A stretch of 64,000 bases of DNA from FEN-1191 sp036490715 (GTDB lineage Bacteria; Pseudomonadota; Gammaproteobacteria; Steroidobacterales; Steroidobacteraceae), in the NCBI GenBank assembly GCA_036490715.1, contig DASXDL010000030.1, positions 62,001-126,000 of the forward strand, given 5' to 3'. Numbering within the stretch: position 1 is the stretch's first letter; every line of letters begins with the position of its first letter. The translations under genes and the position numbers were made by a program. Below, one piece after another: positions 8,555-17,289 of this stretch. Below the pieces are notes generated by a model. That model was given only the letters and a program-made list of their open reading frames with translations. It searched no databases and was not told the origin of the DNA.

Positions 8555-10363
8555 ATGAGTCCGACCGATACTGCGAATCCCGATTATTACCATCGTGTCG
8601 TGGATTGTCAGTGGGCCTGCCCGGCGCACACCGACGTGCCGGAATATATCCGTCTGATCGCGCAGGGACGCTACACCGACGCCTACCTGCTGAATCGCCA
8701 GTCGAACGTGTTCCCGGGCATCCTCGGCCGGGTCTGCGACCGGCCGTGCGAGCCGGCCTGTCGGCGCGGCCGCGTCGAGGACAAGCCGGTGGCAATCTGC
8801 CGCTTAAAGCGCGTCGCGGCCGACCTGAAAGAAGGCCTCGATGGATTGCTGCCGCAGGCGCCGGCGCTGCGCAACGGCAAGCGCGTGGCCTGCATCGGCG
8901 CCGGCCCGGCCTCGCTCACGGTGGCCAATGACCTGGCCCCGCTCGGCTACGAGGTGACGATCTTCGAGCAAAACGCCGTGCCCGGCGGCCTGATGCGCAG
9001 CAATATCCCCTCGTTCCGACTGCCGGCGAGCGTGCTCGACGAGGAGATCGGCATGATTCTCGGCATGGGCGTGACGCTGCAGCTGGATTCTGCGGTACGC
9101 AGCCTGCGGCAACTGCTGGATCGCGGCGGCTACGATGCCGTGTTCGTCGGCACCGGCGCGCCCAAGGGCAAGGAGCTCGAGCTTCCGGGGCGGCACGACA
9201 CCGATCGCATTCACATAGGCATCAGCTGGCTCGAATCGATCGCCTTCGGCCACATCAACTCGGTCGGCGAGCGGGTACTGATCATCGGCGTGGGCAACAC
9301 CGCGATGGACTGCTGCCGCAGCTCGCTGCGCCTGGGGGCGCACTCGGTCAAGGTCATGGCGCGCAAGCCGCGCGGCTTCTTCAAGGCCTCCACCTGGGAG
9401 CTAGAGGACGCCGAGGAAGAGAACGTCGAGATCATCGTCAACCACTCGCCGACGCAGTTCGTGATCGACAACGGCCGGCTCACCGGCATGCGCTTCGACG
9501 TGCTCGAGTACGAGCTGCTGGACGGGGTCATCCAAAGCGAGCGCGTAGTCGATCAGGTGCTGATCCCGTGCGACGACGTGATTCTTGCGATCGGTCAGGA
9601 GAACGCCTTTCCGTGGATCGAGCGTGATCTCGGACTTAAGTTCGGCAAGTGGGATCAGCCGGTGGTTGATCCGGTCAGTTACCAGTCGACGCTGCCGCGG
9701 GTGTTCTTCGGCGGTGATTCGGCGCAGGGCCCGAAGAACATCATCTGGGCGGTCGAGCACGGTCACCAGGCCGCGATATCGATTCACAATCTGTGCAGCG
9801 GGGCGGCCGTGAGCGAGCGCCCGCCGCGCGGCGTCACATTGTCGAGCCGCAAGATGGGCATGCACGAGTGGTCGTACAAGAACGACTACACCGGGCTGGA
9901 GCGCCGGCTGATGCCGCACGTGTCGCTCAAGGAGCGCTTCAAGAAACTCAACATCGAGGTCGAACTCGGCTTTTCGATCGAGCAGGCGGCGCAGGAGGCA
10001 CAGCGCTGCCTGAACTGCGACATCCAGACGGTATTCGAGGCCAAGCTGTGCATCGAATGCGATGCCTGCATCGATATCTGTCCGGTCGACTGCCTGACCA
10101 TCACGCCTAACGGCGAGGAGTCGGAGCTGCGCGGTCGGTTGCGCGCGCCGCCGCTGGAGCCGACCCAGCCGCTGTACGTGTCCGCAGCGCTGCCGCAGAC
10201 TGCCCGCGTGATGGTCAAGGACGAGAATCTGTGCGTGCACTGCGGTCTGTGTGCTGAGCGCTGCCCGACCGCCGCCTGGGACATGCAGAAGTCCACGATC
10301 CACTGGCCGCAGGCCGCTGACGAGGGTGCTTCATGCCGGGCGCCAAAGCTCAAGACCGCGTAA
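8555..10363 (+). CDS. GltD-like FAD/NAD(P) oxidoreductase fused to a 2x[4Fe-4S] ferredoxin domain
   Basis: The N-terminal part resembles the glutamate synthase small subunit: Cys-rich helical domain (QWACPAHTDVPEYI, CDRPCEPACRRG), FAD-binding ACIGAGPASLTVA near residue 110, and an NAD(P)-binding LIIGVGNTAMDCC. The C-terminal ~110 residues hold two ferredoxin clusters, CIECDACIDICPVDC (about 499-513) and CVHCGLCAERCP (about 560-571). It overlaps the next gene by 31 bases and is followed by both subunits of a 2-oxoacid:acceptor oxidoreductase, so it probably passes electrons between NAD(P)H and the ferredoxin-type centres of that enzyme. No glutamate synthase large subunit is nearby, so a GltD role is unlikely. 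The ribosome-binding site before ATG 8555 is weak. Confidence 0.88.
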   Translation: MSPTDTANPDYYHRVVDCQWACPAHTDVPEYIRLIAQGRYTDAYLLNRQSNVFPGILGRVCDRPCEPACRRGRVEDKPVAICRLKRVAADLKEGLDGLLPQAPALRNGKRVACIGAGPASLTVANDLAPLGYEVTIFEQNAVPGGLMRSNIPSFRLPASVLDEEIGMILGMGVTLQLDSAVRSLRQLLDRGGYDAVFVGTGAPKGKELELPGRHDTDRIHIGISWLESIAFGHINSVGERVLIIGVGNTAMDCCRSSLRLGAHSVKVMARKPRGFFKASTWELEDAEEENVEIIVNHSPTQFVIDNGRLTGMRFDVLEYELLDGVIQSERVVDQVLIPCDDVILAIGQENAFPWIERDLGLKFGKWDQPVVDPVSYQSTLPRVFFGGDSAQGPKNIIWAVEHGHQAAISIHNLCSGAAVSERPPRGVTLSSRKMGMHEWSYKNDYTGLERRLMPHVSLKERFKKLNIEVELGFSIEQAAQEAQRCLNCDIQTVFEAKLCIECDACIDICPVDCLTITPNGEESELRGRLRAPPLEPTQPLYVSAALPQTARVMVKDENLCVHCGLCAERCPTAAWDMQKSTIHWPQAADEGASCRAPKLKTA

Positions 10364-12171
10364 ACGACTTCGTCATCAAGGTCGCCACGGTCAACGGCAC
10401 CGGCTCGGCCAGCGCCAACGGCCTGCTGATGAAGGCGATCTTTCGCAGCGGCGTGCCAGTGGTCGGCAAGAATTATTTTCCGTCCAACATCCAGGGGCTG
10501 CCGACCTGGTACGAGATCCGGGTCACGCGCGATGCGCATCGGGCCCGCGCCGGCCACTGCGACATCATGGTGGCGCTCAACTTCGAGACCTACGCCCGCG
10601 ATCTGGCCGACGTCGCTTCGGGCGGCTACTTCATCTACGACTCGACCTGGCCGCGCCCGGCGCTGCTGATGCGTGACGACGTCACGGTGTACGGCGTGCC
10701 GCTGGCGCAGCTGTGCAACGAGCATTTCGCCGGCGTGCGCACCCGCATCCTGATGAAGAACATCTGCTATGCGGGCGTGCTTGCGGCGCTGTGCAATCTT
10801 GACATCGAGATCATCCGCTCGCTGCTGGCCGAGACCTACTCGAAGAAGCAGAAGCTGCTGGACGCCAACATGCAGGCGATCCAGCTCGGCTACGACTACG
10901 CGCGCCAACACATCGCCTGCCCGCTGCCGCTGCACGTGCAGAAGCTGCAGCTAACCAACGGCCACGTCATCATCGACGGCAACACCGCCGCGGCGCTGGG
11001 CTGCGTGTACGCCGGCGCCACGGTTGGCGCCTGGTATCCGATCACGCCCTCGACCTCGCTGATGGATGCCTACAAGGGCTTCTGCGAGTCGCTGCGCGTC
11101 GACCGGGGCACCGGCCGCAAGAACTACATCATGATCCAGGCCGAAGACGAGCTGGCCTCGATCGGCATGGTGCTGGGCGCGGCCTGGAACGGCGCGCGCG
11201 CGTTCACCGCGACCTCCGGCCCGGGACTGTCGCTGATGCAGGAGTTTCTCGGCCTGGCCTATTACGCCGAGGTGCCGGCGGTCATATTCGACATTCAGCG
11301 CGTCGGCCCGTCGACCGGCATGCCGACGCGCACGCAGCAGGCCGATCTGCAATCCGCGGCCTACGCCTCGCACGGCGATACCCGTCAGGTCTGCCTGTAT
11401 CCGGCCGATCCGGGCGAGTGCTTCGATTTCGCGGTCAAGGCCTTCGACCTGGCCGAGCGCCTGCAGACCCCGGTGCTGGTGCTGTCGGATCTGGACATCG
11501 GCATGAACGACTGGATGTGCCCGGATTTCAACTGGGATGAGGCCTATCAGCCCGATCGCGGCAAGCTGCTCGATCTGGAGCAGGTGAAGAAGCTCGAGCG
11601 CTTCTGGCGCTACTACGATCACGACAATGATGGCATCCCGCAGCGCACGCTGCCCGGCATGCATCCGAAGGCGGCCTACTTCGCCCGTGGCTCGGGCCAT
11701 TCGCAGTACGGCGCCTACACCGAGGACTCGAAGGAATACCAGGTGGTGATCGATCGGCTGCGCAAGAAGTGGCTGACTGCGGCCCGGCTGGTGCCCAAGT
11801 CAATCCTGCTGCGCAGCGAGATCAAGACCGAGATCGGCATCGTGTCGCTGGGCAGCGGCGACGCGGCGGTGCGCGAGGCGCGCCTGCGGCTGATGGCGCA
11901 GGGCATCCATACCGACTATCTGCGGGTGCGCGCGTTTCCGTTCAGCGACGACGTCGAGCCATTCCTGCAGTCGCACCGGATCAATTTCGTGGTGGAACAG
12001 AATCGCGATGCGCAGCTGCGCTCGCTGCTGATCATGGAGACCGGCGTTGAGAAGAGCCGGCTGCGCTCGATCCTGCACTACAACGGCATGCCGATCCCGG
12101 CGAGCTACGTGTACGACGGCGTGGCCGCGGTGATTACGCCGGAACGACCGGCCGCGCAGCTGGTCGGATGA
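10333..12171 (+). CDS. 2-oxoacid:acceptor oxidoreductase, fused gamma-alpha subunit
   Basis: This 612-residue protein joins a gamma-type domain (about 1-200; VNGTGSASANGLLMKAI, then VVGKNYFPSNIQGLP) to the alpha/pyrimidine-binding domain with the hallmark YPITPSTSLMD (about residue 235) and TSGPGLSLMQEF. It is the alpha-gamma fusion of the KorA/OorA-type family, which oxidatively decarboxylates a 2-oxoacid to acyl-CoA with ferredoxin as acceptor. The specific 2-oxoacid cannot be read from sequence. It starts inside the flavoprotein gene and is followed 16 bases on by the beta subunit; the three genes form an operon. Confidence 0.88.
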   Translation: MPGAKAQDRVNDFVIKVATVNGTGSASANGLLMKAIFRSGVPVVGKNYFPSNIQGLPTWYEIRVTRDAHRARAGHCDIMVALNFETYARDLADVASGGYFIYDSTWPRPALLMRDDVTVYGVPLAQLCNEHFAGVRTRILMKNICYAGVLAALCNLDIEIIRSLLAETYSKKQKLLDANMQAIQLGYDYARQHIACPLPLHVQKLQLTNGHVIIDGNTAAALGCVYAGATVGAWYPITPSTSLMDAYKGFCESLRVDRGTGRKNYIMIQAEDELASIGMVLGAAWNGARAFTATSGPGLSLMQEFLGLAYYAEVPAVIFDIQRVGPSTGMPTRTQQADLQSAAYASHGDTRQVCLYPADPGECFDFAVKAFDLAERLQTPVLVLSDLDIGMNDWMCPDFNWDEAYQPDRGKLLDLEQVKKLERFWRYYDHDNDGIPQRTLPGMHPKAAYFARGSGHSQYGAYTEDSKEYQVVIDRLRKKWLTAARLVPKSILLRSEIKTEIGIVSLGSGDAAVREARLRLMAQGIHTDYLRVRAFPFSDDVEPFLQSHRINFVVEQNRDAQLRSLLIMETGVEKSRLRSILHYNGMPIPASYVYDGVAAVITPERPAAQLVG

Positions 12172-12187
12172 TATCGAGGAGTCGCCG

Positions 12188-13243
12188 ATGACCATCCTGG
12201 CCAAGCCCAAGATCGCGTACCCGCAGCTGCCGCGCAACGCGCTCGGCCTGACCCGGCGCGACTACGAGGGCGTGAATTCCACGCTGTGCGCCGGCTGCGG
12301 TCACGATTCGATCACGGCCGCCATTGTCGAGGCCTGCTGGGCCGACGCGGTGCTGCCGCAGAACGTGGTCAAGCTGTCGGGCATCGGCTGCTCCTCCAAG
12401 ACCACGGCGTACTTCGTCGGCGGCGGCCACGGCTTCAACTCGGTTCACGGCCGCATGCCTTCGATCGCGACCGGTGCCAATGCCGCCAACCGCGATCTGC
12501 TCTACATCGGGGTCTCGGGCGATGGCGACACGCTGTCGATCGGGCTCGGTCAGTTCTGTCACGCGATCCGGCGCAATCTCAACATGGTGTACGTGATCGA
12601 GAACAACGGCGTCTACGGCCTCACCAAGGGGCAGTTTTCGGCCTCGGCCGACGTCGGCTCCACCGCCAAGAAGGGTGAGGTCAACAACCAGCCGCCGATC
12701 GATCCGGTGCAGCTGGCGATCACGCTCGGGGTGTCGTTCGTGGCCCGCAGCTTCTCCGGCGACAAGGCGCAGCTGGTGCCGCTGCTGCGCTCGGCGATGC
12801 ACCACCAGGGATTCTCGCTGATCGACGTGATCTCGCCGTGCGTGACCTTCAACGACCACGAGGGCTCGACCCGCAGCTACGCCTACACCCGTGAGCACTA
12901 CGAAGAAGTGGTGCATGCCGATTTCGTGCCGCCGGCGCGCGAGATTGCGGTCGACTACGCACCGGGCGAGGCGCTGGCGGTCAGCATGCACGATGGCAGC
13001 CGGGTGCTGCTGCGCAAGGTCGAGGCCCAGTACGACGCGACCGATCGCGCGGTGGCGCTCGAGACCATCCAGCAGCGCCTCAAGCAGGGTGAGTACCTGA
13101 CCGGGCTGCTGTACATCGGCTCCGATCAGCCCGAACTGCACGCGCTCAACGCCACCCCGGACATCCCGCTCAATCAGATTCCCTACGCCCAGCTCAACCC
13201 CGGCTCGCAGGCGCTGGCGAAGACGCTGGCGAAATTTCGCTGA
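12188..13243 (+). CDS. 2-oxoacid:acceptor oxidoreductase beta subunit (TPP-binding)
   Basis: The 351-residue protein starts at ATG 12188 after a GAGGAG ribosome-binding site. It shows the beta-subunit features: CAGCGHDSI near residue 35 (Fe-S ligand region), GIGCSSKT, the TPP/Mg motif GVSGDGDTLSIG, and NNGVYGLTKGQFSAS. It partners the upstream fused gamma-alpha subunit. A C-terminal extension of about 70 residues follows the catalytic domain. In aerobic proteobacteria such enzymes can bypass the 2-oxoglutarate or branched-chain oxoacid dehydrogenase complexes; which applies here is unknown. Confidence 0.9.
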   Translation: MTILAKPKIAYPQLPRNALGLTRRDYEGVNSTLCAGCGHDSITAAIVEACWADAVLPQNVVKLSGIGCSSKTTAYFVGGGHGFNSVHGRMPSIATGANAANRDLLYIGVSGDGDTLSIGLGQFCHAIRRNLNMVYVIENNGVYGLTKGQFSASADVGSTAKKGEVNNQPPIDPVQLAITLGVSFVARSFSGDKAQLVPLLRSAMHHQGFSLIDVISPCVTFNDHEGSTRSYAYTREHYEEVVHADFVPPAREIAVDYAPGEALAVSMHDGSRVLLRKVEAQYDATDRAVALETIQQRLKQGEYLTGLLYIGSDQPELHALNATPDIPLNQIPYAQLNPGSQALAKTLAKFR

Positions 13244-13254
13244 TCCGGTGGGGC

Positions 13255-14598
13255 GTGCTGGTGGCCCTGGTCGTGGCGCTGCTGGCCACGGCCGGCTACC
13301 TGATCCACACCCGCGCACCGCGCGCCGAGAACACCAGCCAGTTCGGCCGGGTGCGCATCTATCCGGCCTGGCTGCGCTCACGCGGCTTCATGTACCTGTT
13401 CTCCGGCGCGCGCGGCTGGGGCCGGGACGAGGAGGGGGCGGCGCGCGATTTCGCCCGCCAGGACTACCTGGTGGTCGGCATCGACAGCCGCCAGTTCCTC
13501 GACTGGGCTGGCCAATCGCCCGGCACCTGTCTGTACATGCCCGGCCTGCTGGAGGACTACAGCCGGGCCCGCCAGCGCGCCGCCGATAACGCCCAGTACC
13601 TGGCGCCGGTGCTGCTGGGGCACGACCTTGGGGCCACCCTGGTGTACCTGGCGCAGCTGCAGTCGCCACCGACCGCCTTCAACGCGGCGGTCATGATCGA
13701 TCCGCAGAACCAGATCGCACTGCAGCGACCGTTCTGCGACCACCCGGCCGCCGCGGCGCCGGCGATCGGCAGCGGACAGAGGATTTTGCCCGAGCGGCTC
13801 GGGCCCAACGTGCCCGCGCGGCTGCTGCTGGATTCAGCGGCCAGCGTCGATGATCGGGAATTCCTCACGACGATCCCGGGAGCCGCGGCCTCGGCGGTGG
13901 TGGCCGGCGCCTCATTGCACGGCTCCTACCAGCGCGCCCTGACCAGCATCACCGAGGAGCGCAACCGCAGCGGCGTGGGCGATCTGCCGCTGGCCGAGGT
14001 GCCAGCCACCGCATCGGCGCGGGACGCGTTCGCGATCCTGTATTCCGGCGACGGCGGCTGGCGCGACCTGGATCGCAGCCTGGCCGATATTCTGGCCGCC
14101 AAGGGCTTGAGCGTGGCCGGCGTCGACGTGCTGCGCTACTTCTGGACGCAGAAATCACCGGCCAAGGCCACGGCCGATCTGGCGCGCATCATCCGCTACT
14201 ACCAGCAGCGCTGGCAGCGCCGCAAGGTGGTTCTGATCGGCTTCTCGTTCGGCGCCGACGTGCTGCCCTTCATGATCAACGCACTGCCGCCGGAGCTGCG
14301 CTCGGATGTCAGCCTCATCACGCTGCTGGCCCCGGAGCGCCACACGGCGTTCGAGGTCGTGGCGAGCGGCTGGCTTGGCGTGCACAACAGTGCTGGAATG
14401 GCGATCGCACCGGAGCTGCTGAAGCTGTCGGGCATTCATATACAGTGTTTCTACGGCTCCGATGAGGGGGCAGACAGCCTGTGCACCACGGCGGAGGCGG
14501 CAAAAATGGGCGTCGAGGTGCTGGTAAAACCCGGCGGCCATCACTTCGACCGCAATTACGGCGAGCTGGCCGACCAGATCCTGGCGGGCCTGCCGTGA
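13255..14598 (+). CDS. AcvB/VirJ-family protein (periplasmic, membrane-anchored)
   Basis: GTG at 13255 is the first usable start, 11 bases after the beta-subunit stop. An N-terminal hydrophobic helix (about 1-18) would anchor or export the 447-residue protein. The C-terminal half is VirJ-like: ILYSGDGGWRDLD, VDVLRYFWTQKSP, VVLIGFSFGADVLPF (nucleophile-elbow serine) and KPGGHHFD (candidate His). Rhizobial and agrobacterial AcvB/AtvA proteins act as periplasmic lysyl-phosphatidylglycerol hydrolases and virulence factors. The usual partner gene lpiA/mprF is not seen here, so the substrate is open. It is coupled to the next hydrolase by a GTGA overlap. Confidence 0.75.
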   Translation: MLVALVVALLATAGYLIHTRAPRAENTSQFGRVRIYPAWLRSRGFMYLFSGARGWGRDEEGAARDFARQDYLVVGIDSRQFLDWAGQSPGTCLYMPGLLEDYSRARQRAADNAQYLAPVLLGHDLGATLVYLAQLQSPPTAFNAAVMIDPQNQIALQRPFCDHPAAAAPAIGSGQRILPERLGPNVPARLLLDSAASVDDREFLTTIPGAAASAVVAGASLHGSYQRALTSITEERNRSGVGDLPLAEVPATASARDAFAILYSGDGGWRDLDRSLADILAAKGLSVAGVDVLRYFWTQKSPAKATADLARIIRYYQQRWQRRKVVLIGFSFGADVLPFMINALPPELRSDVSLITLLAPERHTAFEVVASGWLGVHNSAGMAIAPELLKLSGIHIQCFYGSDEGADSLCTTAEAAKMGVEVLVKPGGHHFDRNYGELADQILAGLP

Positions 14599-15392
14599 AG
14601 GCCTCGGCGGCGACCGCCGCGCTGGCGCTGTGCCTGTACGGCACCACCGCCTTAGGCGTGGTGCAGCCCACCCGCTGGCACTGGGCGATGGTCCATGGCC
14701 ACCGCATGTATTACGCGCTGCGCGGCAGTGGTCCGACCCTGCTGTTGCTGCACGGCGGTGGCGATTCCGGCGAGCACTCGTTCGAGCGCCAGCTGGATGT
14801 GTTCGCCCAGAGCCATCAGATCATCGCCCCCGACCAGGTCGGACAGGGGCATACGCCCGACGTGAGCGGGCCGCTGAGTTACACCCTGATGATGCAGGAC
14901 ACCGCGACCCTGCTCATGTCGCTGAATCTCAAGCGGGTCGACGTGGTCGGCTTCAGCGACGGCGGCATCCTGGCCCTGATGCTGGCGGTGCGCCATCCGC
15001 AGCTGGTGCACCGGCTGGTGATCAGCGGGGTTAACGTCTCACCCGAGGGGCTGACCGCGGAGCAGTTGCAGGGCCTGCGGGATGCGCAGACCAAGACGCC
15101 GCGCACGGTCGATGAAAAACTTGCAAAGCTGTGGCTGACCTCGCCCACCGACAGCGAGCTTAGTCTTGAGATGCTGTCTAAAGTAGATCAGCCGGTGCTG
15201 GTCATCTCGGGCGATCGCGATGCGATTCGCCTGGAGCACACGCTGCAGATATTTCACGCGCTGCCCAGCGCCGAGCTTTGTGTCTTGCCTGGTACCGATC
15301 ACTTAACCTTTTCCGGCCGCTCCGAGTGGCTCAATCCGATCATCAGCTCATTCCTGGATCGACCCGATTCTTCCACGACGGCTACACGCTGA
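14595..15392 (+). CDS. Secreted alpha/beta-fold hydrolase
   Basis: I place the start at GTG 14595, overlapping the upstream stop (GTGA); this gives a clean signal peptide (about 1-22), whereas the longer frame would prepend a Gly/Arg-rich run. The 265-residue protein has an oxyanion-hole LLLLHGGG, the nucleophile elbow VGFSDGG (Ser121), a C-terminal SGDRDAI (Asp about 207) and GTDHLTF (His236), a complete catalytic triad. The substrate cannot be predicted. Coupling to the AcvB/VirJ-like gene suggests both act on related envelope substrates. Confidence 0.8.
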   Translation: MKASAATAALALCLYGTTALGVVQPTRWHWAMVHGHRMYYALRGSGPTLLLLHGGGDSGEHSFERQLDVFAQSHQIIAPDQVGQGHTPDVSGPLSYTLMMQDTATLLMSLNLKRVDVVGFSDGGILALMLAVRHPQLVHRLVISGVNVSPEGLTAEQLQGLRDAQTKTPRTVDEKLAKLWLTSPTDSELSLEMLSKVDQPVLVISGDRDAIRLEHTLQIFHALPSAELCVLPGTDHLTFSGRSEWLNPIISSFLDRPDSSTTATR

Positions 15393-15425
15393 CGGCGTGC
15401 GCTGACAGCGCCGATCACTGGCGCG

Positions 15426-15450
15426 CATTAATATCCATGAACAATTAATG
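15426..15450. repeat. AT-rich inverted repeat upstream of the CBS gene
   Basis: CATTAAT (15426-15432) and ATTAATG (15444-15450) form a 7-bp inverted repeat with an 11-base spacer, about 80 bases upstream of the CBS-protein start. Its AT-richness stands out from the surroundings. It could be an operator or part of the promoter. It has no T-tract, so it is not a typical terminator. Confidence 0.35.
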
Positions 15451-15532
15451 ACTTCGTGGAACTAAGCAGTTCGTGCATCGTCATTCGAATAACAACTCAG
15501 CCGAACCTTGGGCGCATTCAATGGAGGTCCTC

Positions 15533-16054
15533 GTGAATCGACCGTATCTGCTGGCGCAGCAGCCGAGCGCGCCACTGGCTCCGATCCCGCGAGCGCGCCC
15601 GTTGCAGCCGCATCTGAAGCTCAACGATCCGGCGGTGCGCGCGATGAGTGATTTCCTGGAGGAGCCGCCGCGCACGATTCCGGAGGACTCGAGCCTCGAG
15701 CAAGTCATCGATCACATGTTCCGGCTTGGGGTGCGCGCGTTCCTGGTGGTGCGCGACAGCTCGGTCGTGGGCCTGATCACCGCCGAGGATGCGCGCAACG
15801 CCCGTCGCACGCGCGCGCGCTCGGATGACCCGAGCCACGACCTGCGCGCCGCCGATGTCATGACGCCGTCGCTCGAGGTGCCGGCGATCGACTGGCTGAC
15901 GCTGCAGGACTCGCGTATCAGCGACCTGCTGGAAATCTTCGAGGCCACCGACGTCAAGTACCTGGTGGTGCTGCAGACCGAGACCGCGACCTGGAGCACG
16001 GTGCGCGGACTGATCCAGCGTGCGCGCCTGGAGCGACGACTGCTGGAACGCTGA
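15533..16054 (+). CDS. CBS-domain-pair protein
   Basis: GTG 15533 is preceded at correct distance by GGAGGT and is the likely start (173 residues); in-frame upstream ATGs at 15521 and 15473 would put the ribosome-binding site inside the gene. Residues about 40-160 contain two CBS motifs (IPEDSSLEQVIDHMFRLGVRAFLVV-type, then a second beginning VMTPSLEVPAIDW), a fold that binds adenine nucleotides to regulate partner proteins. No catalytic domain is attached. A similar tail (RGLIQRARLERRL) closes many stand-alone CBS proteins in proteobacteria. The partner is unknown. Confidence 0.8.
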   Translation: MNRPYLLAQQPSAPLAPIPRARPLQPHLKLNDPAVRAMSDFLEEPPRTIPEDSSLEQVIDHMFRLGVRAFLVVRDSSVVGLITAEDARNARRTRARSDDPSHDLRAADVMTPSLEVPAIDWLTLQDSRISDLLEIFEATDVKYLVVLQTETATWSTVRGLIQRARLERRLLER

Positions 16055-16092
16055 CAATCGCATCTGCGACGCAATGCGATTATTGTTCATGC

Positions 16093-17283
16093 ATGACCAC
16101 CATCGGCACCCCGCTGACGGCGTCGGCGACGCGCGTCATGCTGCTCGGGTCGGGAGAGCTCGGTAAGGAAGTCGCGATCGAGCTACAGCGCTTCGGCTGC
16201 GAAGTGATTGCGGTCGACCGCTACGCCAATGCACCGGCCATGCAGCTGGCGCAGCGCTCGCACGTAATCGACATGCTGGATGGCAGCGCGCTGCGGGCGC
16301 TGGTGGAGCGCGAGCGGCCGCAGCTGCTGGTGCCGGAGATCGAGGCCATCGCCACGCCGATGCTGCTGCAGCTCGAGGCCGAGGGCCAGCGGGTGGTGCC
16401 GACGGCGCGCGCCGCGCGCCTGACCATGGACCGGGAAGGCATCCGCCGGCTGGCCGCCGAGGAGCTCAAGCTGCCTACCTCGCCGTATCGATTTGCCGGC
16501 ACTGAGAGCGAATACCGCGCGGCGGTGCAGGCGATTGGCCTGCCGTGCGTGGTCAAGCCGGTGATGAGTTCCTCGGGCAAGGGGCAGAGTCTGGTGCGTG
16601 CGAGCGCCGCGGTCGATGAGGCCTGGGGCTATGCGCAGCGCGGCGGCCGCGCCGGCGCCGGCCGGGTGATCGTCGAGGGCTTCGTGCCGTTCGACTACGA
16701 GATCACGCTGTTGACGGTGCGGCATGGCGGCGGCACCAGCTTTTGCGAGCCGATCGGCCACCTGCAGGTCGATGGCGATTACCGTGAATCCTGGCAGCCG
16801 CAGCCGATGTCGCCTGCGGCGCTGGCTCGCTCGCAGCAGATCGCGCGCGCCATCACCGATAATCTGGGCGGCAGCGGCATCTTTGGCGTCGAGCTATTCA
16901 TCGCCGGCGATGCGGTGTATTTCAGCGAGGTCTCGCCGCGACCGCACGACACCGGCCTGGTGACGCTGATCTCGCAGGACCTGTCGGAATTTGCGCTGCA
17001 CGCGCGCGCAATCCTCGATCTGCCGGTGCCGGTGATCCGGCAGCGCGGACCGTCGGCCTCATGCGCGCTGCTGGTCGACGGCCAGTCGCGCGACATCCGC
17101 TTCCAGCAGGTCGATCGGGCGCTCACCGCTCCGGACACCGCGCTGCGGCTGTTTGGCAAGCCCGAGGTGCGCGGTCATCGTCGCATGGGCGTGTCGCTGG
17201 CACTGGGCGCCACGATCGATGAGGCGCGCGCCAAGGCGCGCGCGATGACGGACATTCTGCGCAGCGGCGTGCAGCTGGCTTAA
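16093..17283 (+). CDS. purT: PurT, formate-dependent phosphoribosylglycinamide formyltransferase
   Basis: PurT makes formyl-GAR from GAR, formate and ATP in purine synthesis. The 396-residue protein matches family length and shows the ATP-grasp layout: N-terminal VMLLGSGELGKEVAIELQR, VPEIEAIAT, the glycine-rich VKPVMSSSGKGQS loop, VEGFVPFDYEITLL, and FGVELFIAGDAVYFSEVSPRPHDTG with the metal-binding Glu and Asn/Asp region. It is followed six bases later by an Fpg-family gene. Confidence 0.95.
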   Translation: MTTIGTPLTASATRVMLLGSGELGKEVAIELQRFGCEVIAVDRYANAPAMQLAQRSHVIDMLDGSALRALVERERPQLLVPEIEAIATPMLLQLEAEGQRVVPTARAARLTMDREGIRRLAAEELKLPTSPYRFAGTESEYRAAVQAIGLPCVVKPVMSSSGKGQSLVRASAAVDEAWGYAQRGGRAGAGRVIVEGFVPFDYEITLLTVRHGGGTSFCEPIGHLQVDGDYRESWQPQPMSPAALARSQQIARAITDNLGGSGIFGVELFIAGDAVYFSEVSPRPHDTGLVTLISQDLSEFALHARAILDLPVPVIRQRGPSASCALLVDGQSRDIRFQQVDRALTAPDTALRLFGKPEVRGHRRMGVSLALGATIDEARAKARAMTDILRSGVQLA

Positions 17284-17289
17284 GTTTCA

